Notes: generated by a model from the sequence alone, not told the origin. 64,000 nt of DNA from Lachnospiraceae bacterium (GCA_017468395.1 JAFUIR010000005.1:1-64000); one strand, 5' to 3'; counted from the first letter of the stretch, positions 39,427 to 48,661 are shown. Numbers and translations are program-made.

Positions 39427-39898
39427 TATATTTTTCCAGAGTAAAAAGCAGTGCCATGCCAAGTAAGCCGCAGGAAATAATCTCTCCTAAGCCGACAGTT
39501 AACATAAAGTAAGGCAGGCTTCCTTCAAAGTGATAAGCATAGGACAAGATAAAAGGAACAATAAGAACATTGGACAAAATGGGCGGAATGGGAGCAAGCC
39601 ATTTGGAATGTTTATGGACTAACCTGGTGCCCAGAGCACCCAGCAAGGTGGCAACAGAGCCAAAAATAACATCCCAGATTACGCAACCTGTCAGAAGATT
39701 GCTAAGCAGACATCCTATAAAGAGCCCGGGGACGGCGGCAGGCATGAAAAAAGGCAGTATGGTCAGCGCTTCAGAAAAACGTACTTGGATGGCATAACGG
39801 TCGAGGCCGAGAGCGGCAGCAAATAACGTTAAGACAACATAAAGCGCGGCAATCATAGATGCCTGAGTGATAAAAGTAACTTTCTTGTTCTGTTTCAT
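39410..39898 (-). CDS. queT: QueT family queuosine-precursor transporter
   Basis: The protein has 162 aa with five or six TM segments. ITQASMIAALYVVLTLFAAA, QVRFSEALTILPFFMPAAVP and FGSVATLLGALGTRLVH are typical of QueT, a substrate-binding S component of ECF transporters. It should import preQ1 or a related queuosine precursor; the energising EcfAAT module is elsewhere. The preQ1-riboswitch-like leader directly upstream supports the assignment. SD AAGGAG lies 8 nt before the ATG inside the riboswitch tail. Confidence 0.9.
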   Translation of the reverse strand: MKQNKKVTFITQASMIAALYVVLTLFAAALGLDRYAIQVRFSEALTILPFFMPAAVPGLFIGCLLSNLLTGCVIWDVIFGSVATLLGALGTRLVHKHSKWLAPIPPILSNVLIVPFILSYAYHFEGSLPYFMLTVGLGEIISCGLLGMALLFTLEKYKGKIF

Positions 39899-39906
39899 AT
39901 TTTATT

Positions 39907-39967
39907 CTCCTTAGTTTTGTTTTTTGGCCGCATATAGCGGTTGGGTGAGGATGGTTACGAACTCACC
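39907..39967 (-). promoter_or_regulatory. preQ1 riboswitch (class I-like) controlling queT
   Basis: Reading the minus strand: P1 GGTGAG/CTCACC (39962-39967 with 39944-39949) encloses the loop TTCGTAACCATC. An extra small hairpin CCGC-TATAT-GCGG (39928-39940) follows, then an A-rich tail AAAAAACAAAACTAAGGAG that includes the queT SD. The C-rich loop, the A tail and ...ACTAAGGAG match preQ1-I aptamers, which sequester the SD when ligand is bound. The inserted hairpin is unusual. Confidence 0.75.
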
Positions 39968-39975
39968 AATGATAA

Positions 39976-40530
39976 TTACAATATTTTTGCTTTTTGCAGG
40001 CGCTTATAAATCCGGGGACCTAAGAGTAGTACCAGAATTATTTTGCACACATCTCCCGGTAAAAATGGGAGCACACCCAAAGAGAGGGCAGAAAGAAAAG
40101 AAAGATGAGTTTGGAAGGCAAGCCAGACCGTGCCAAGCAAATAACAAAATAAAGTACTGATGAAAAGAGCAGCGGCGCAGGTAAAAGTGCGCTGCCTGTT
40201 TGGGGTAATAATTATTCCTGCAATGAGAGGAATGCATAAATATCCCAGCAGATAGCCGCCGGTAGGTCCCAATAGCTTGCCAAATCCACCGCTAAAACCG
40301 GAGAAAACAGGGATTCCTACAGCACCTATTATCAGATACAGGCAGCAGGCGCAGAAAGAATGTTTTGCTCCAAGCAAATAGACAGACAAATATAAAATAA
40401 AAGTTGTTAACGATAGCGGAACCGGGCTAAAAGGCAGTGGAAAGGAAAACGGAGAAACTACACAGATGACGGATGTCATAAGTGCAATAAAAACCATATG
40501 GAAAAGACGGTTTCTACTTGTACTTTTCAT
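39976..40530 (-). CDS. bioY: BioY family biotin transporter (ECF S component)
   Basis: The protein has 184 aa with about six TM helices. The BioY signature includes SPVPLSLTTFILYLSVYLLG and GFSGGFGKLLGPTGGYLLGY, the biotin-binding loop with conserved Gly and Lys residues. It imports biotin with ECF energising subunits. ATG 40530 follows GAAAAGGAGATACT. It lies between the prs terminator and queT, each with its own control region. Confidence 0.92.
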   Translation of the reverse strand: MKSTSRNRLFHMVFIALMTSVICVVSPFSFPLPFSPVPLSLTTFILYLSVYLLGAKHSFCACCLYLIIGAVGIPVFSGFSGGFGKLLGPTGGYLLGYLCIPLIAGIIITPNRQRTFTCAAALFISTLFCYLLGTVWLAFQTHLSFLSALSLGVLPFLPGDVCKIILVLLLGPRIYKRLQKAKIL

Positions 40531-40556
40531 AGTATCTCCTTTTCTAAGGTAAGTAT

Positions 40557-40588
40557 CAAAAATCCAGCGCACATTTATGCACGCTGGA
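40557..40588 (-). terminator. Terminator after prs
   Basis: On the minus strand, TCCAGCG/CGCTGGA (40582-40588 with 40563-40569) is followed by TTTTTG. It separates prs from bioY. Confidence 0.75.
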
Positions 40589-40630
40589 CTTGAAATCAAA
40601 TGGAGCATTGCGCCACAGACCGGTAAGAAA

Positions 40631-41815
40631 TTATAATTCACCGGTTTTATATTTGGCTACAATCTGCTGGATTCTTTCGCTAGGATTAAGCAAATCACTA
40701 ATGGAAGAATCGTGGTTTAAAGTATCGATGATATAAGCAATATATTTACTCATGTCACAGTTAATATACCAGTCGCGTTTTAATAATTCGGGAGTCTGGT
40801 AAATTAAGTTTGTGGTCAAAACCTTATCAATTACTCCGTTTTCATAGGCTTTATCGAACTTGTCCAAACCGTTGGTAAAAAGTCCGAAAGTAGCAAATAC
40901 AAAGATGTTGCGCGCTTTGCGTTCTTTCAAAGCAGCGGCAACTTCCAACACGCTTTCGCCGGAAGAAATCATATCGTCAATGATAATCATATCCTTGCCT
41001 TCTACACTGGTTCCCAAAAATTCATGGGCTACAATAGGGTTTCGTCCGTTTTCGATGCGGGTGTAATCACGTCTCTTATAGAACATACCCATATCCAGAC
41101 CCAGAACGTTTGCAATATAAATAGCACGGCGCATACCACCTTCGTCGGGGCTGATAACCATCATATGGTCAGAATCAAGCTGAAGGTCTTTTACGTTGCG
41201 CAACAGTCCTTTTATGAACTGGTAAGCAGGCTGAACGGTTTCAAAACCATGAAGAGGAATCGCATTTTGTACTCTGGGGTCATGGGCATCAAAAGTAATA
41301 ATGTTGTCAACACCCATGTGAACCAATTCCTGAAGTGCCAGGGCACAGTCAAGTGATTCTCTGGAAGTACGTTTGTGCTGTCTGCTTTCATATAAGAAGG
41401 GCATGATAACGGTAATTCTTCTTGCCTTACCGCCTACAGCAGCGATAATACGCTTTAAGTCTTGATAGTGGTCGTCGGGGGACATGTGGTTTTCGTGTCC
41501 GCTGAGGGAATATGTTAAACTATAGTTTGCAACGTCTACTAAAAGATAAAGGTCAGAGCCGCGCACGGATTCGTTAATCACGCCTTTTGCTTCGCCGGAA
41601 CCAAAACGAGGTACTTTTGCATTTAAAAGATAGGACGGTCTTTGATAACCGGCAAATGCCAGACTGTCTTTATGCTCACTTTCTCTTTCGGTTCTCCATT
41701 CCACCAGATATTTGTCAATTTTTTCGCCTAAGGGGCGGCAGCCCTCCAGGGCGATCATACCCAGGGAACCTACAGGGATGGTTTCGAGATTGCGCTTTTC
41801 TTCGCGGTTTGACAT
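40631..41815 (-). CDS. prs: Ribose-phosphate pyrophosphokinase, long divergent form
   Basis: The protein has 394 aa, about 80 longer than the usual 310-320. Prs features are present: MPFLYESRQHKRTSRESLDC, ITFDAHDPRVQNAI, VISPDEGGMRRAIYIANVLG and the PRPP loop IIIDDMISSGESVLEVAAAL. The N-terminus (residues 1-60, rich in E/K/R) and inserts around residues 75-110 are extra. It makes PRPP from ribose-5-P and ATP. The divergence suggests a distinct allosteric class; a related sugar-phosphate role cannot be excluded. It precedes bioY after its own terminator. Confidence 0.9.
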   Translation of the reverse strand: MSNREEKRNLETIPVGSLGMIALEGCRPLGEKIDKYLVEWRTERESEHKDSLAFAGYQRPSYLLNAKVPRFGSGEAKGVINESVRGSDLYLLVDVANYSLTYSLSGHENHMSPDDHYQDLKRIIAAVGGKARRITVIMPFLYESRQHKRTSRESLDCALALQELVHMGVDNIITFDAHDPRVQNAIPLHGFETVQPAYQFIKGLLRNVKDLQLDSDHMMVISPDEGGMRRAIYIANVLGLDMGMFYKRRDYTRIENGRNPIVAHEFLGTSVEGKDMIIIDDMISSGESVLEVAAALKERKARNIFVFATFGLFTNGLDKFDKAYENGVIDKVLTTNLIYQTPELLKRDWYINCDMSKYIAYIIDTLNHDSSISDLLNPSERIQQIVAKYKTGEL

Positions 41816-41825
41816 GAAAAAATCC

Positions 41826-42797
41826 TCACTTTCTGTTTGCCATTCGTTTCTTATATATTCGGATATCCGGTCCGGACATCTTACATAACTGATATTGACT
41901 GGTAATTCGGGAGTAAACTCTGTCGGAGTAGCGGTCGCGCAGTTCCTCCAATGTAAGATTGGTGGAAATAATGGTAGATTTCTTGCGCAGATGACGCTCG
42001 TTCAGACAAGCGAACAACTGGGAAGTGACAAAGGAATTGGTTACCTCTGTACCCAAGTCGTCAATTATCACCAAGTCACAATTGTACAAGTCTTCGTAGG
42101 TATTGTAAAGAGATTCTTTTAATTTATGATCAAAAGAATAACGGGCTAACGTGTCAAACAGACCTGTAGCACTAAAATAGATAACGGAATTTCCTTTGTG
42201 CAGCAGTTCTTTGGCAACACAATAGGATAAGAATGATTTTCCAGTACCTACTGTACCATAAAAAAACAAATTGCGGTAGTCTGTTTTGAAAGAATCCACA
42301 AAATCTTTGCAATTTCTTACCGCATTTTGGAAACGGAGAAGGTCTTCGCCCTCGTAATATTCCTCTGACAGGGCAGAGAAATCTGCCAAAGCCAACATAT
42401 CCTGTATATTGGATTGTTCATATAATAAATTAATCATCTGTTGTTTAAAACAGTGACATTTCTTTCCGTTTATATAGCCTGTATCCTGACAATCCGGGCA
42501 GTCGTAAATGGGGTCCAGATAGTTTGCGGGAAGACCCGCAGCCAACAAAAGATTGGCCTTTCTTCCGGAGAGTTCTTCCAAATTTTTCTTTAATTCATCC
42601 AAAGCGGATTCGTCCCCGGAAAGTGCTTTTTTTCCGTAACTGACAGACAAAGTGGCAACGGACTCATCGGAATCCTTATAACCGGGAACATGTTCGTATA
42701 CATAGTCTCTGCGATTATTGAGCAGATGGCGGTTTTTGTCTTGTGTTTCTTCGTATCCTTTGCGAATGGATTCGTATTGCGCATTTGTAAGTGCCAC
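41826..42797 (-). CDS. Replicative helicase loader, DnaI/DnaC-type AAA+ ATPase
   Basis: The protein has 323 aa. The N-terminal helical domain contains a zinc-binding CPDCQDTGYINGKKCHCF cluster (about 99-116), followed by an AAA+ domain with Walker A FFYGTVGTGKSFLSYC, Walker B CDLVIIDDLGTE, sensor SFVTSQLFACLNERH and a C-terminal arginine region. It should load DnaB onto DNA. The gene lies 15 bp after the DnaD-family gene, so the two form a replication-initiation operon. Confidence 0.92.
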   Translation of the reverse strand: MALTNAQYESIRKGYEETQDKNRHLLNNRRDYVYEHVPGYKDSDESVATLSVSYGKKALSGDESALDELKKNLEELSGRKANLLLAAGLPANYLDPIYDCPDCQDTGYINGKKCHCFKQQMINLLYEQSNIQDMLALADFSALSEEYYEGEDLLRFQNAVRNCKDFVDSFKTDYRNLFFYGTVGTGKSFLSYCVAKELLHKGNSVIYFSATGLFDTLARYSFDHKLKESLYNTYEDLYNCDLVIIDDLGTEVTNSFVTSQLFACLNERHLRKKSTIISTNLTLEELRDRYSDRVYSRITSQYQLCKMSGPDIRIYKKRMANRK

Positions 42798-42812
42798 GGT
42801 ATGTCTCCTTGC

Positions 42813-43877
42813 CTAGTTGCTTAATAATTCCCGCTCAATTGCTTCGAAATCATAGTCGTGCTGAGGGAATTGGTTGAATTTATTATTGCTGCTACTGCCG
42901 GTAGTATTTTTTGTGGTGCGGCGTTTCTGGTACAATTCGTCAATTTTGCGGATGTCAGATTTGCCGTGCACATTTTCTTTTTTCCAACTGGTAAGTATGC
43001 TGTCCGCATATTCAAAGCGGTGCTTGTCCGTCGCAAGGACAGTGCGCTCGCAGGCTTCCCGGATAACATCCAAAGTAAAGCCGTATTCCTTGGTCCAGCG
43101 GTTAATGTATTCTGCCTCCTTGGCGGTTGGGGAACTGTTACGTCCCAGTTCTTTCATAATAACATAAACGGATTCGTCGTATTTTGAGGAGAATTTTTCT
43201 GCCTGTTTAGGAGTGGAAATCCCCTCTTTTGCCCAGTTGATGGCAACTGCTTCTATGTAACGGAAACTCTTTTTACCACGCTCTACGCAGTATTGGAGCA
43301 GGTAGTCTATAAGGTCATTGGAAAACTTCAGACAATCCGAAAAATAGAGAATGGATTTCATGTCGGAGGGTGTGAGAGTTTTTCCTAAATAAATTTCTGC
43401 AATGGTAAATAATTGTTTCGTGTCTTCTTTGCCGCAAAAATCCCGGAGTTGGTCTAAGGAATAGGAAGGTTTGGCAAAAGGTTCCTGCACAGGGGCTGCA
43501 AATTCTTCCGCCGGCTGTCTGGATACAATGGATATCACAGGCGCACTTTCCGAAGCAGCTGCGGCAGGAGAGACGGGGGCTGCAGAAAGTTCCTGGAGAT
43601 GGATACCTACTAATGACTTGGATTCATCGTAATCCAAGGAGAGCAGCTGATGTTTCTCCCAATATTTCAGCGCACGCATCACGTCTTTTTCTGTATGGTT
43701 AAACTTGTCCGCAATTTCGGACACACTGGTAGCCAGATTTGCGCTCATCATGCGGATGAGATACAGATAGATTTTTAACTGTGCATCATTGGCATCCTTC
43801 ATATATTCATCTATAAAACGATTGGACACCACTGTAGAATCTACATAGTTATCCCTGTAAATTGTAAAGCGACTCAT
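42813..43877 (-). CDS. DnaD domain replication-initiation protein
   Basis: The protein has 354 aa. The winged-helix N-terminal domain (MSRFTIYRDNYVDSTVVSNR, FIDEYMKDANDAQLKIYLYL, VSEIADKFNHTEKDVMRALK) is followed by an Ala/Pro-rich linker (about 105-145) and two DnaD-like C-terminal modules (about 150-215 and 235-300; AINWAKEGIST-type motif). DnaD helps remodel the origin and recruit the helicase loader. It is first in an operon with the loader. The intergenic region upstream carries a cluster of DnaA-box-like 9-mers. Confidence 0.9.
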   Translation of the reverse strand: MSRFTIYRDNYVDSTVVSNRFIDEYMKDANDAQLKIYLYLIRMMSANLATSVSEIADKFNHTEKDVMRALKYWEKHQLLSLDYDESKSLVGIHLQELSAAPVSPAAAASESAPVISIVSRQPAEEFAAPVQEPFAKPSYSLDQLRDFCGKEDTKQLFTIAEIYLGKTLTPSDMKSILYFSDCLKFSNDLIDYLLQYCVERGKKSFRYIEAVAINWAKEGISTPKQAEKFSSKYDESVYVIMKELGRNSSPTAKEAEYINRWTKEYGFTLDVIREACERTVLATDKHRFEYADSILTSWKKENVHGKSDIRKIDELYQKRRTTKNTTGSSSNNKFNQFPQHDYDFEAIERELLSN

Positions 43878-43992
43878 AGATATTCACCCATCTTCCGGTA
43901 ATTTTAAGCAAGTCCAAGTATAACATACAAAAGTAAAAAAAGAAATAGTAAATTTCCCTGCAAACCCTTGAAAATACAGGGTTTTCGGGGAT

Positions 43993-44174
43993 TGTGGATA
44001 ATGTGGAAAATGTGGAAAAAAGATAAAATAACGGGCGGGATAAAATGGGATTTCGCAGAGACATCACATTTGTGAGTGCCGGGAAAAACAGGAAAGATAT
44101 CCACAGTAAAATTTAAAATATCCACATTCCCAAAGCCTTGAAAAGTACTTTGAAAATGTGGATATTGTGGACAA
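43993..44174. promoter_or_regulatory. Cluster of seven DnaA-box-like 9-mers
   Basis: Matches to TTATCCACA, either orientation: 43993-44001 (exact), 44002-44010 and 44011-44019 (TTTTCCACA), 44097-44105, 44118-44126 and 44157-44165 (ATATCCACA), and 44166-44174 (TTGTCCACA). Three are tandem with 9-bp spacing, two are 21 bp apart, and two are tandem. They fill the region between murC and the dnaD-loader operon. The A/T-rich stretch 43918-43960 is a possible unwinding or promoter element. Confidence 0.7.
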
Positions 44175-45554
44175 TTAATTTCCGAGCAGATTTTCCCCGA
44201 TTTTTAGCACATCTCCGGCACCCATAGTTATCAACAAGTCACCGTTGATACAATTTGTTAATAAAAAATTTTCAATTTCATCAAAAGAGGGGAAATAATA
44301 ACAGGTGTGCCCCAGTTTTTCTATTTCTTTTTGCAAAGTTTCGGAACTGATTCCCAAAGTATCGGTCTCTCTGGCGGCATAAATGTCCGCCAAAACCACA
44401 TTGTCTGCCAGAGATAAAGCCTGGGCAAATTCTTTCATAAAGGTTTTGGTACGGGTATAGGTATGAGGCTGGAATACGCACCAAAGGTTTTTGTGGGGAT
44501 AAGTTTGTGCAGCTTGTAAAGTTGCAGTAATTTCTGTGGGATGATGTGCATAATCATCTATTATAGTGACACCGCCGATGGAACCTTTGTATTCAAAACG
44601 TCTGTTGGTTCCTGAAAAAGAAAGAAGGGCATCTGCCACGGTTTTTCTGCTTAGGTTTAGTAAATCGGCGAGAGCAATGGATGCCAGCGCATTCAATATA
44701 TTATGGTCACCGGGAACGCTTAAAGTTACCGGGTCTTTGGTGCCGTCCGGACGGCATACTTGAAAGGAAGCGCAGGCCATTTCATTGTAAGTGATGTCAG
44801 CAGGAGAATAATCAAAAGCAGCGCTGTGACCGAAGGTAATGATACGGCAGGCAAGCCCTTCGGTAATCTCCTGATAATTAGGTATTTCGCCGTTGATAAT
44901 CAAGGCACCGTCCGCAGGCAAAAGTTGCGCAAAGCGTCGGAAAGAACTGCGGATGTCTTCTAAATCTTTAAAGAAATCCAGATGGTCTTCTTCTATATTT
45001 AAAATAATGCTGATTTTGGGGTTGAAACTAAGGAAACTGTTGGTGTATTCGCACGCTTCGGTTACGAAGATATCAGAACCGCCCACCCGGATATTTCCGC
45101 CGATGGCTTTCAAAATTCCGCCTATGGACAAGGTGGGGTCCGTTTCGGCCTGCAATAAAATCTGGGAGACCATGGACGTGGTAGTTGTTTTACCGTGGGT
45201 TCCGCTGATGGCAATGGGAGTTTCGTAGTTTTGCATAATCTGCCCCAAAAGCTGGGCGCGGGACATGTAAGGGATTTTCTTTTCGCAAAGGGCCTGAAAT
45301 TCCAAGTTGCTTTCATGTACGGCACTGGTAAGCACCGCGCAGTCGATATCCTCCGTAATGTGGGAAGGACTTTCGCCATAGTATACGCTGATGCCTTTTT
45401 CCTCTAACTTTTTGGTGATGGGAGAGGCGTTCCAGTCCGAACCGGATACACGGAAACCGGCATCTGCCAGGATTTCAGCAAGACCACTCATGCTGATACC
45501 GCCGATTCCGACAAAGTATATGTGAATAGGATGTTCAAAATCAATTTGGTACAT
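44175..45554 (-). CDS. murC: UDP-N-acetylmuramate--L-alanine ligase
   Basis: The protein has 459 aa. It shows HIYFVGIGGISMSGLAEIL, the ATP-binding AISGTHGKTTTTSMVSQIL, VTEACEYTNSFLSFNPKI, NIEEDHLDFFKDLEDI and DDYAHHPTEITATLQAA. It adds L-Ala to UDP-MurNAc in peptidoglycan precursor synthesis in the cytoplasm. The stop codon abuts the last DnaA-like box. It is monocistronic in this window. Confidence 0.97.
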   Translation of the reverse strand: MYQIDFEHPIHIYFVGIGGISMSGLAEILADAGFRVSGSDWNASPITKKLEEKGISVYYGESPSHITEDIDCAVLTSAVHESNLEFQALCEKKIPYMSRAQLLGQIMQNYETPIAISGTHGKTTTTSMVSQILLQAETDPTLSIGGILKAIGGNIRVGGSDIFVTEACEYTNSFLSFNPKISIILNIEEDHLDFFKDLEDIRSSFRRFAQLLPADGALIINGEIPNYQEITEGLACRIITFGHSAAFDYSPADITYNEMACASFQVCRPDGTKDPVTLSVPGDHNILNALASIALADLLNLSRKTVADALLSFSGTNRRFEYKGSIGGVTIIDDYAHHPTEITATLQAAQTYPHKNLWCVFQPHTYTRTKTFMKEFAQALSLADNVVLADIYAARETDTLGISSETLQKEIEKLGHTCYYFPSFDEIENFLLTNCINGDLLITMGAGDVLKIGENLLGN

Positions 45555-45888
45555 AATATTCTCTTCTTTCTTTCTGTTAATGATATTATTATACGCATTT
45601 GCGGCGCAAAAGACAAATAATAAATACTTGTTCTTCTATAAAAATTTCCAGAAATGGGAAAATAATTCCCAAATTAGTAAAGATGAATAAATGACAATAT
45701 TTGTTATTAAAGACCAAAGTGTGTATATTGCACAAAAAATTCAGGGTAATTGACACAACTCTGTCTATATTACACAGAAAAATTTGTAGAAAACAGAAGA
45801 TATTTTGTAATTATTATTCACTTTCCCGATTTTATGTGATATAATCAATATACCTATAAGTAGGTAGAGACTAGAACGAGGTGATGAC
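45555..45888. other. Intergenic region between murC and glgC with a direct repeat
   Basis: This 334-bp divergent region holds the murC leader, a small hairpin TGGGAA-AATAA-TTCCCA near 45656, and an imperfect direct repeat: TATATTGCACAAAAAATT (45724-45741) and TATATTACACAGAAAAATT (45766-45784), 42 bp apart from start to start. The second copy lies about 33 bp upstream of the glgC -35 box, so the repeats may bind a regulator of glycogen genes. No further coding sequence was seen. Confidence 0.45.
45817..45845 (+). promoter_or_regulatory. Promoter of glgC-glgD
   Basis: The -35 is TTCACT (45817-45822), with a 17-bp spacer and a consensus -10 TATAAT (45840-45845), 43 bp before the ATG. Confidence 0.65.
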
Positions 45889-47157
45889 ATGATTAAAAAA
45901 GAGATGATAGCCATGTTACTGGCTGGTGGACAGGGTAGCCGTTTGGGTGTTCTCACATCAAAAGTGGCAAAACCCGCTGTTGCCTTCGGTGGCAAATACC
46001 GTATTATTGACTTCCCACTGAGTAACTGTATCAATTCTGGTGTAGATACAGTAGGTGTTTTGACACAGTATCAGCCTCTCAGACTGAATACGCATATCGG
46101 CATTGGTATTCCTTGGGACTTGGATAGAAATATCGGAGGTGTAACTGTTTTACCTCCCTACGAGAAGAGTTCAAACAGTGAATGGTATACCGGAACCGCT
46201 AATGCGATTTACCAGAACATTGATTACATGGAAAGTTTCAATCCGGAATATGTTTTGATTCTCTCCGGTGACCATATTTATAAAATGGATTATGAGGTAA
46301 TGCTGGACTTCCATAAAGCAAACGGTTCGGAAGTGACCATTGCGGTTATGCCTGTTCCTATGGAAGAAGCAAGCCGTTTTGGTATTATCATTGCAGATGA
46401 AAACCGTAAAATCCAGGACTTTGAAGAGAAACCTGCAAATCCCCGCAGTAATCTGGCATCTATGGGTATTTACATATTCAACTGGAAGACTTTGAAGGAG
46501 GCGCTCATTGCTATGGCTGAGCAACCTGCACTGGACTTCGGTAAACATGTAATTCCCTATTGCCATGAAAAGCAGATGCCTTTGTTTGCATACGAGTTCA
46601 ACGGTTATTGGAAGGATGTAGGTACATTAAGTTCCTATTGGGAAGCTAATATGGAACTGATCGACATTGTTCCCGAATTTAACCTGTATGAAGAGTATTG
46701 GAAGATTTATACCAAGAGTGATATTCTTCCTCCCCAGTATTTCTCCTCAGACAGTGTAGTGGAGAGAAGTATTGTAGGTGAAGGTTCCGTTATCTATGGT
46801 AAAGTATACAACTCCGTTATCGGATGTGGTGTTACCATCGGTGCAGATACTGTGGTAAGAGACTCCATTATCATGAACCAGACAGAAATCGGCGGTGGCG
46901 GTGAAATCAATAAAGCAATCATCGCAGAAAATGTTAGGATTGGTGATAATGTTAAGATGGGTATCGGTGAGGAAGCGGAAAATGAAACCGCACCCCACAT
47001 TTACAATCATGGTCTGACTACAGTGGGTGAAAAGAGTGTAATTCCTGCCGGAGTAAGCATTGGAAAGAATACGGTAATTTCCGGCGTGACGACAGCAGAT
47101 GATTACGAGAATTCCTATCTCGCAAGCGGAAAAACATTGATTAAGGCAGGTGAATAA
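45889..47157 (+). CDS. glgC: Glucose-1-phosphate adenylyltransferase
   Basis: The protein has 422 aa. It shows [50 protein letters not shown] and [13 protein letters not shown], with a C-terminal left-handed beta-helix of hexapeptide repeats (about 290-400). It makes ADP-glucose for glycogen. The Asp and Arg/Lys residues of the catalytic site are intact. SD CGAGGTG. glgD follows by 2 bp, forming the two-subunit form used in Firmicutes. Confidence 0.97.
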   Translation: MIKKEMIAMLLAGGQGSRLGVLTSKVAKPAVAFGGKYRIIDFPLSNCINSGVDTVGVLTQYQPLRLNTHIGIGIPWDLDRNIGGVTVLPPYEKSSNSEWYTGTANAIYQNIDYMESFNPEYVLILSGDHIYKMDYEVMLDFHKANGSEVTIAVMPVPMEEASRFGIIIADENRKIQDFEEKPANPRSNLASMGIYIFNWKTLKEALIAMAEQPALDFGKHVIPYCHEKQMPLFAYEFNGYWKDVGTLSSYWEANMELIDIVPEFNLYEEYWKIYTKSDILPPQYFSSDSVVERSIVGEGSVIYGKVYNSVIGCGVTIGADTVVRDSIIMNQTEIGGGGEINKAIIAENVRIGDNVKMGIGEEAENETAPHIYNHGLTTVGEKSVIPAGVSIGKNTVISGVTTADDYENSYLASGKTLIKAGE

Positions 47158-47159
47158 CA

Positions 47160-48278
47160 GTGAGAGCAATCGGAATTATTTTAGCAGGCGGTAATAACCA
47201 CCGAATGAAAGAGTTATCCCAGAAACGTGCAATTGCTGCAATGCCCGTAGCTGGAAGTTACAGAAGTATAGACTTTGCGCTGAGTAGTATGTCCAATTCC
47301 CGCATCCAGAAAGTGGCTGTATTTACACAGTACAATTCCAGAAGTTTGAATGAACATCTCAGTTCTTCCAAATGGTGGGATTTCGGACGTAAACAGGGCG
47401 GTTTATATGTACTTACCCCGGCCGTAACAGCGGACAACAGCAACTGGTACAGAGGAACGGCAGATGCCATTTACCAGAATCTGACATTCCTGAAAAACAG
47501 TCACGAACCTTATGTAGTAATTGCATCGGGCGACTGTGTTTATAAGATGGATTTCAATAAAGTATTGGAATATCATATTGATAAGAAAGCGGATATCACA
47601 GTTGTCTGCCGCGATATGGAACCCGGCATTAACGTGGAACGTTATGGTACAGTACGTTTGAACGGGGACAACCGTATAGAAGAATTTGAGGAAAAACCGT
47701 TGGTTGCCAAGACCAACACCATTTCCTGCGGTATTTATGTAATCCGCCGTCGTCAACTTATTGAAATGATTGAGAGATGTGCGGAAGAAGACAGATATGA
47801 TTTTGTAAGGGATATTTTAATCCGTTATAAAGATATTAAGAAGATTTACGGTTACAAAATGACTGACTATTGGAGAAATATTGCATCTGTGGATGATTAC
47901 TTCAACACAAACATGGACTTTTTGAAACCGGAAGTAAGAGATTACTTCTTTAGAAATTATCCTGATGTTTACTCCAAAGTGGACGACCTTCCTCCGGCGA
48001 AATACAATCCCGGTGCGCAGGTTAAAAACAGTCTGGTTGCCAGCGGATGTATCGTAAACGGTGTAGTAGAAAACTCTGTTATATTTAAGAAGAGTTACAT
48101 CGGCAATAACTGTGTAATTAAGAATTCCATTATTTTGAATGATGTTTATATTGGGGACAACACCCATATTGAAAACTGTATTGTGGAAAGCCGTGATACT
48201 ATCAGAGCTAACTCTTATCATTATGGTGAGAATGACATTAAAATTGTAGTGGAGAAAAACGACAGATACGTCATTTAA
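47160..48278 (+). CDS. glgD: Glucose-1-phosphate adenylyltransferase subunit GlgD
   Basis: The protein has 372 aa and is homologous to GlgC but degenerate at the active site: IILAGGNNHRMKELSQKRAI lacks the GxGTRL Arg, and the helix-turn segments are shorter. GlgD proteins modulate GlgC in a heterotetramer. The C-terminal beta-helix is present (NSVIFKKSYIGNNCVIKNSI). The GTG start is 2 nt after the glgC stop, so expression is coupled. Confidence 0.95.
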   Translation: MRAIGIILAGGNNHRMKELSQKRAIAAMPVAGSYRSIDFALSSMSNSRIQKVAVFTQYNSRSLNEHLSSSKWWDFGRKQGGLYVLTPAVTADNSNWYRGTADAIYQNLTFLKNSHEPYVVIASGDCVYKMDFNKVLEYHIDKKADITVVCRDMEPGINVERYGTVRLNGDNRIEEFEEKPLVAKTNTISCGIYVIRRRQLIEMIERCAEEDRYDFVRDILIRYKDIKKIYGYKMTDYWRNIASVDDYFNTNMDFLKPEVRDYFFRNYPDVYSKVDDLPPAKYNPGAQVKNSLVASGCIVNGVVENSVIFKKSYIGNNCVIKNSIILNDVYIGDNTHIENCIVESRDTIRANSYHYGENDIKIVVEKNDRYVI

Positions 48279-48307
48279 TGTATTGACTACCAAAGGGGGA
48301 CATACAA

Positions 48308-48580
48308 ATGCAAATTACAGATGTTCGGGTTCGAAAAATTACAAAAGAAGGAAAGATGAAAGCTATTGTATCAATTACCATTGATGATGAATTTGTGGTT
48401 CATGACATTAAAGTAATTGAGGGTGAAAAGGGTCTTTTTATCGCTATGCCCAGCAAGAAAGCAATGGACGGCGAGTATAGGGATATTGCACATCCCATCA
48501 ATTCTTCTACAAGAGATTCTATCCAGAAAATCATTCTGGACGCTTATGACAAGGCTCTTTTGGAGCCGGACGAGGCATAA
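48308..48580 (+). CDS. spoVG: Septation protein SpoVG
   Basis: The protein has 90 aa. [20 protein letters not shown] and [20 protein letters not shown] are canonical. SpoVG is a small nucleic-acid-binding regulator of sporulation, septation or virulence in Firmicutes. SD AAAGGGGG. It lies upstream of pth-mfd as in Bacillus, but separated from them by the VTC/DUF4956/CotH cassette. A terminator follows. Confidence 0.97.
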   Translation: MQITDVRVRKITKEGKMKAIVSITIDDEFVVHDIKVIEGEKGLFIAMPSKKAMDGEYRDIAHPINSSTRDSIQKIILDAYDKALLEPDEA

Positions 48581-48608
48581 TTTAAACGGGTAAAGTAAAA
48601 AATGGGTT

Positions 48609-48640
48609 AAAAGAGGGCGACAATAGTTGCTCTCTTTTTG
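48609..48640 (+). terminator. Terminator after spoVG
   Basis: AAAGAGGGC and GCTCTCTTT form a stem with one wobble around GACAATAGTT, then TTTTTG. Confidence 0.75.
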
Positions 48641-48661
48641 TGTTTGAAGGTTAAGGCAATC

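Noticed and set aside
43878-44174. Calling the DnaA-box cluster oriC
   Set aside because: dnaA and dnaN are not adjacent and I cannot compute skew here, so I report it only as a DnaA-binding cluster.
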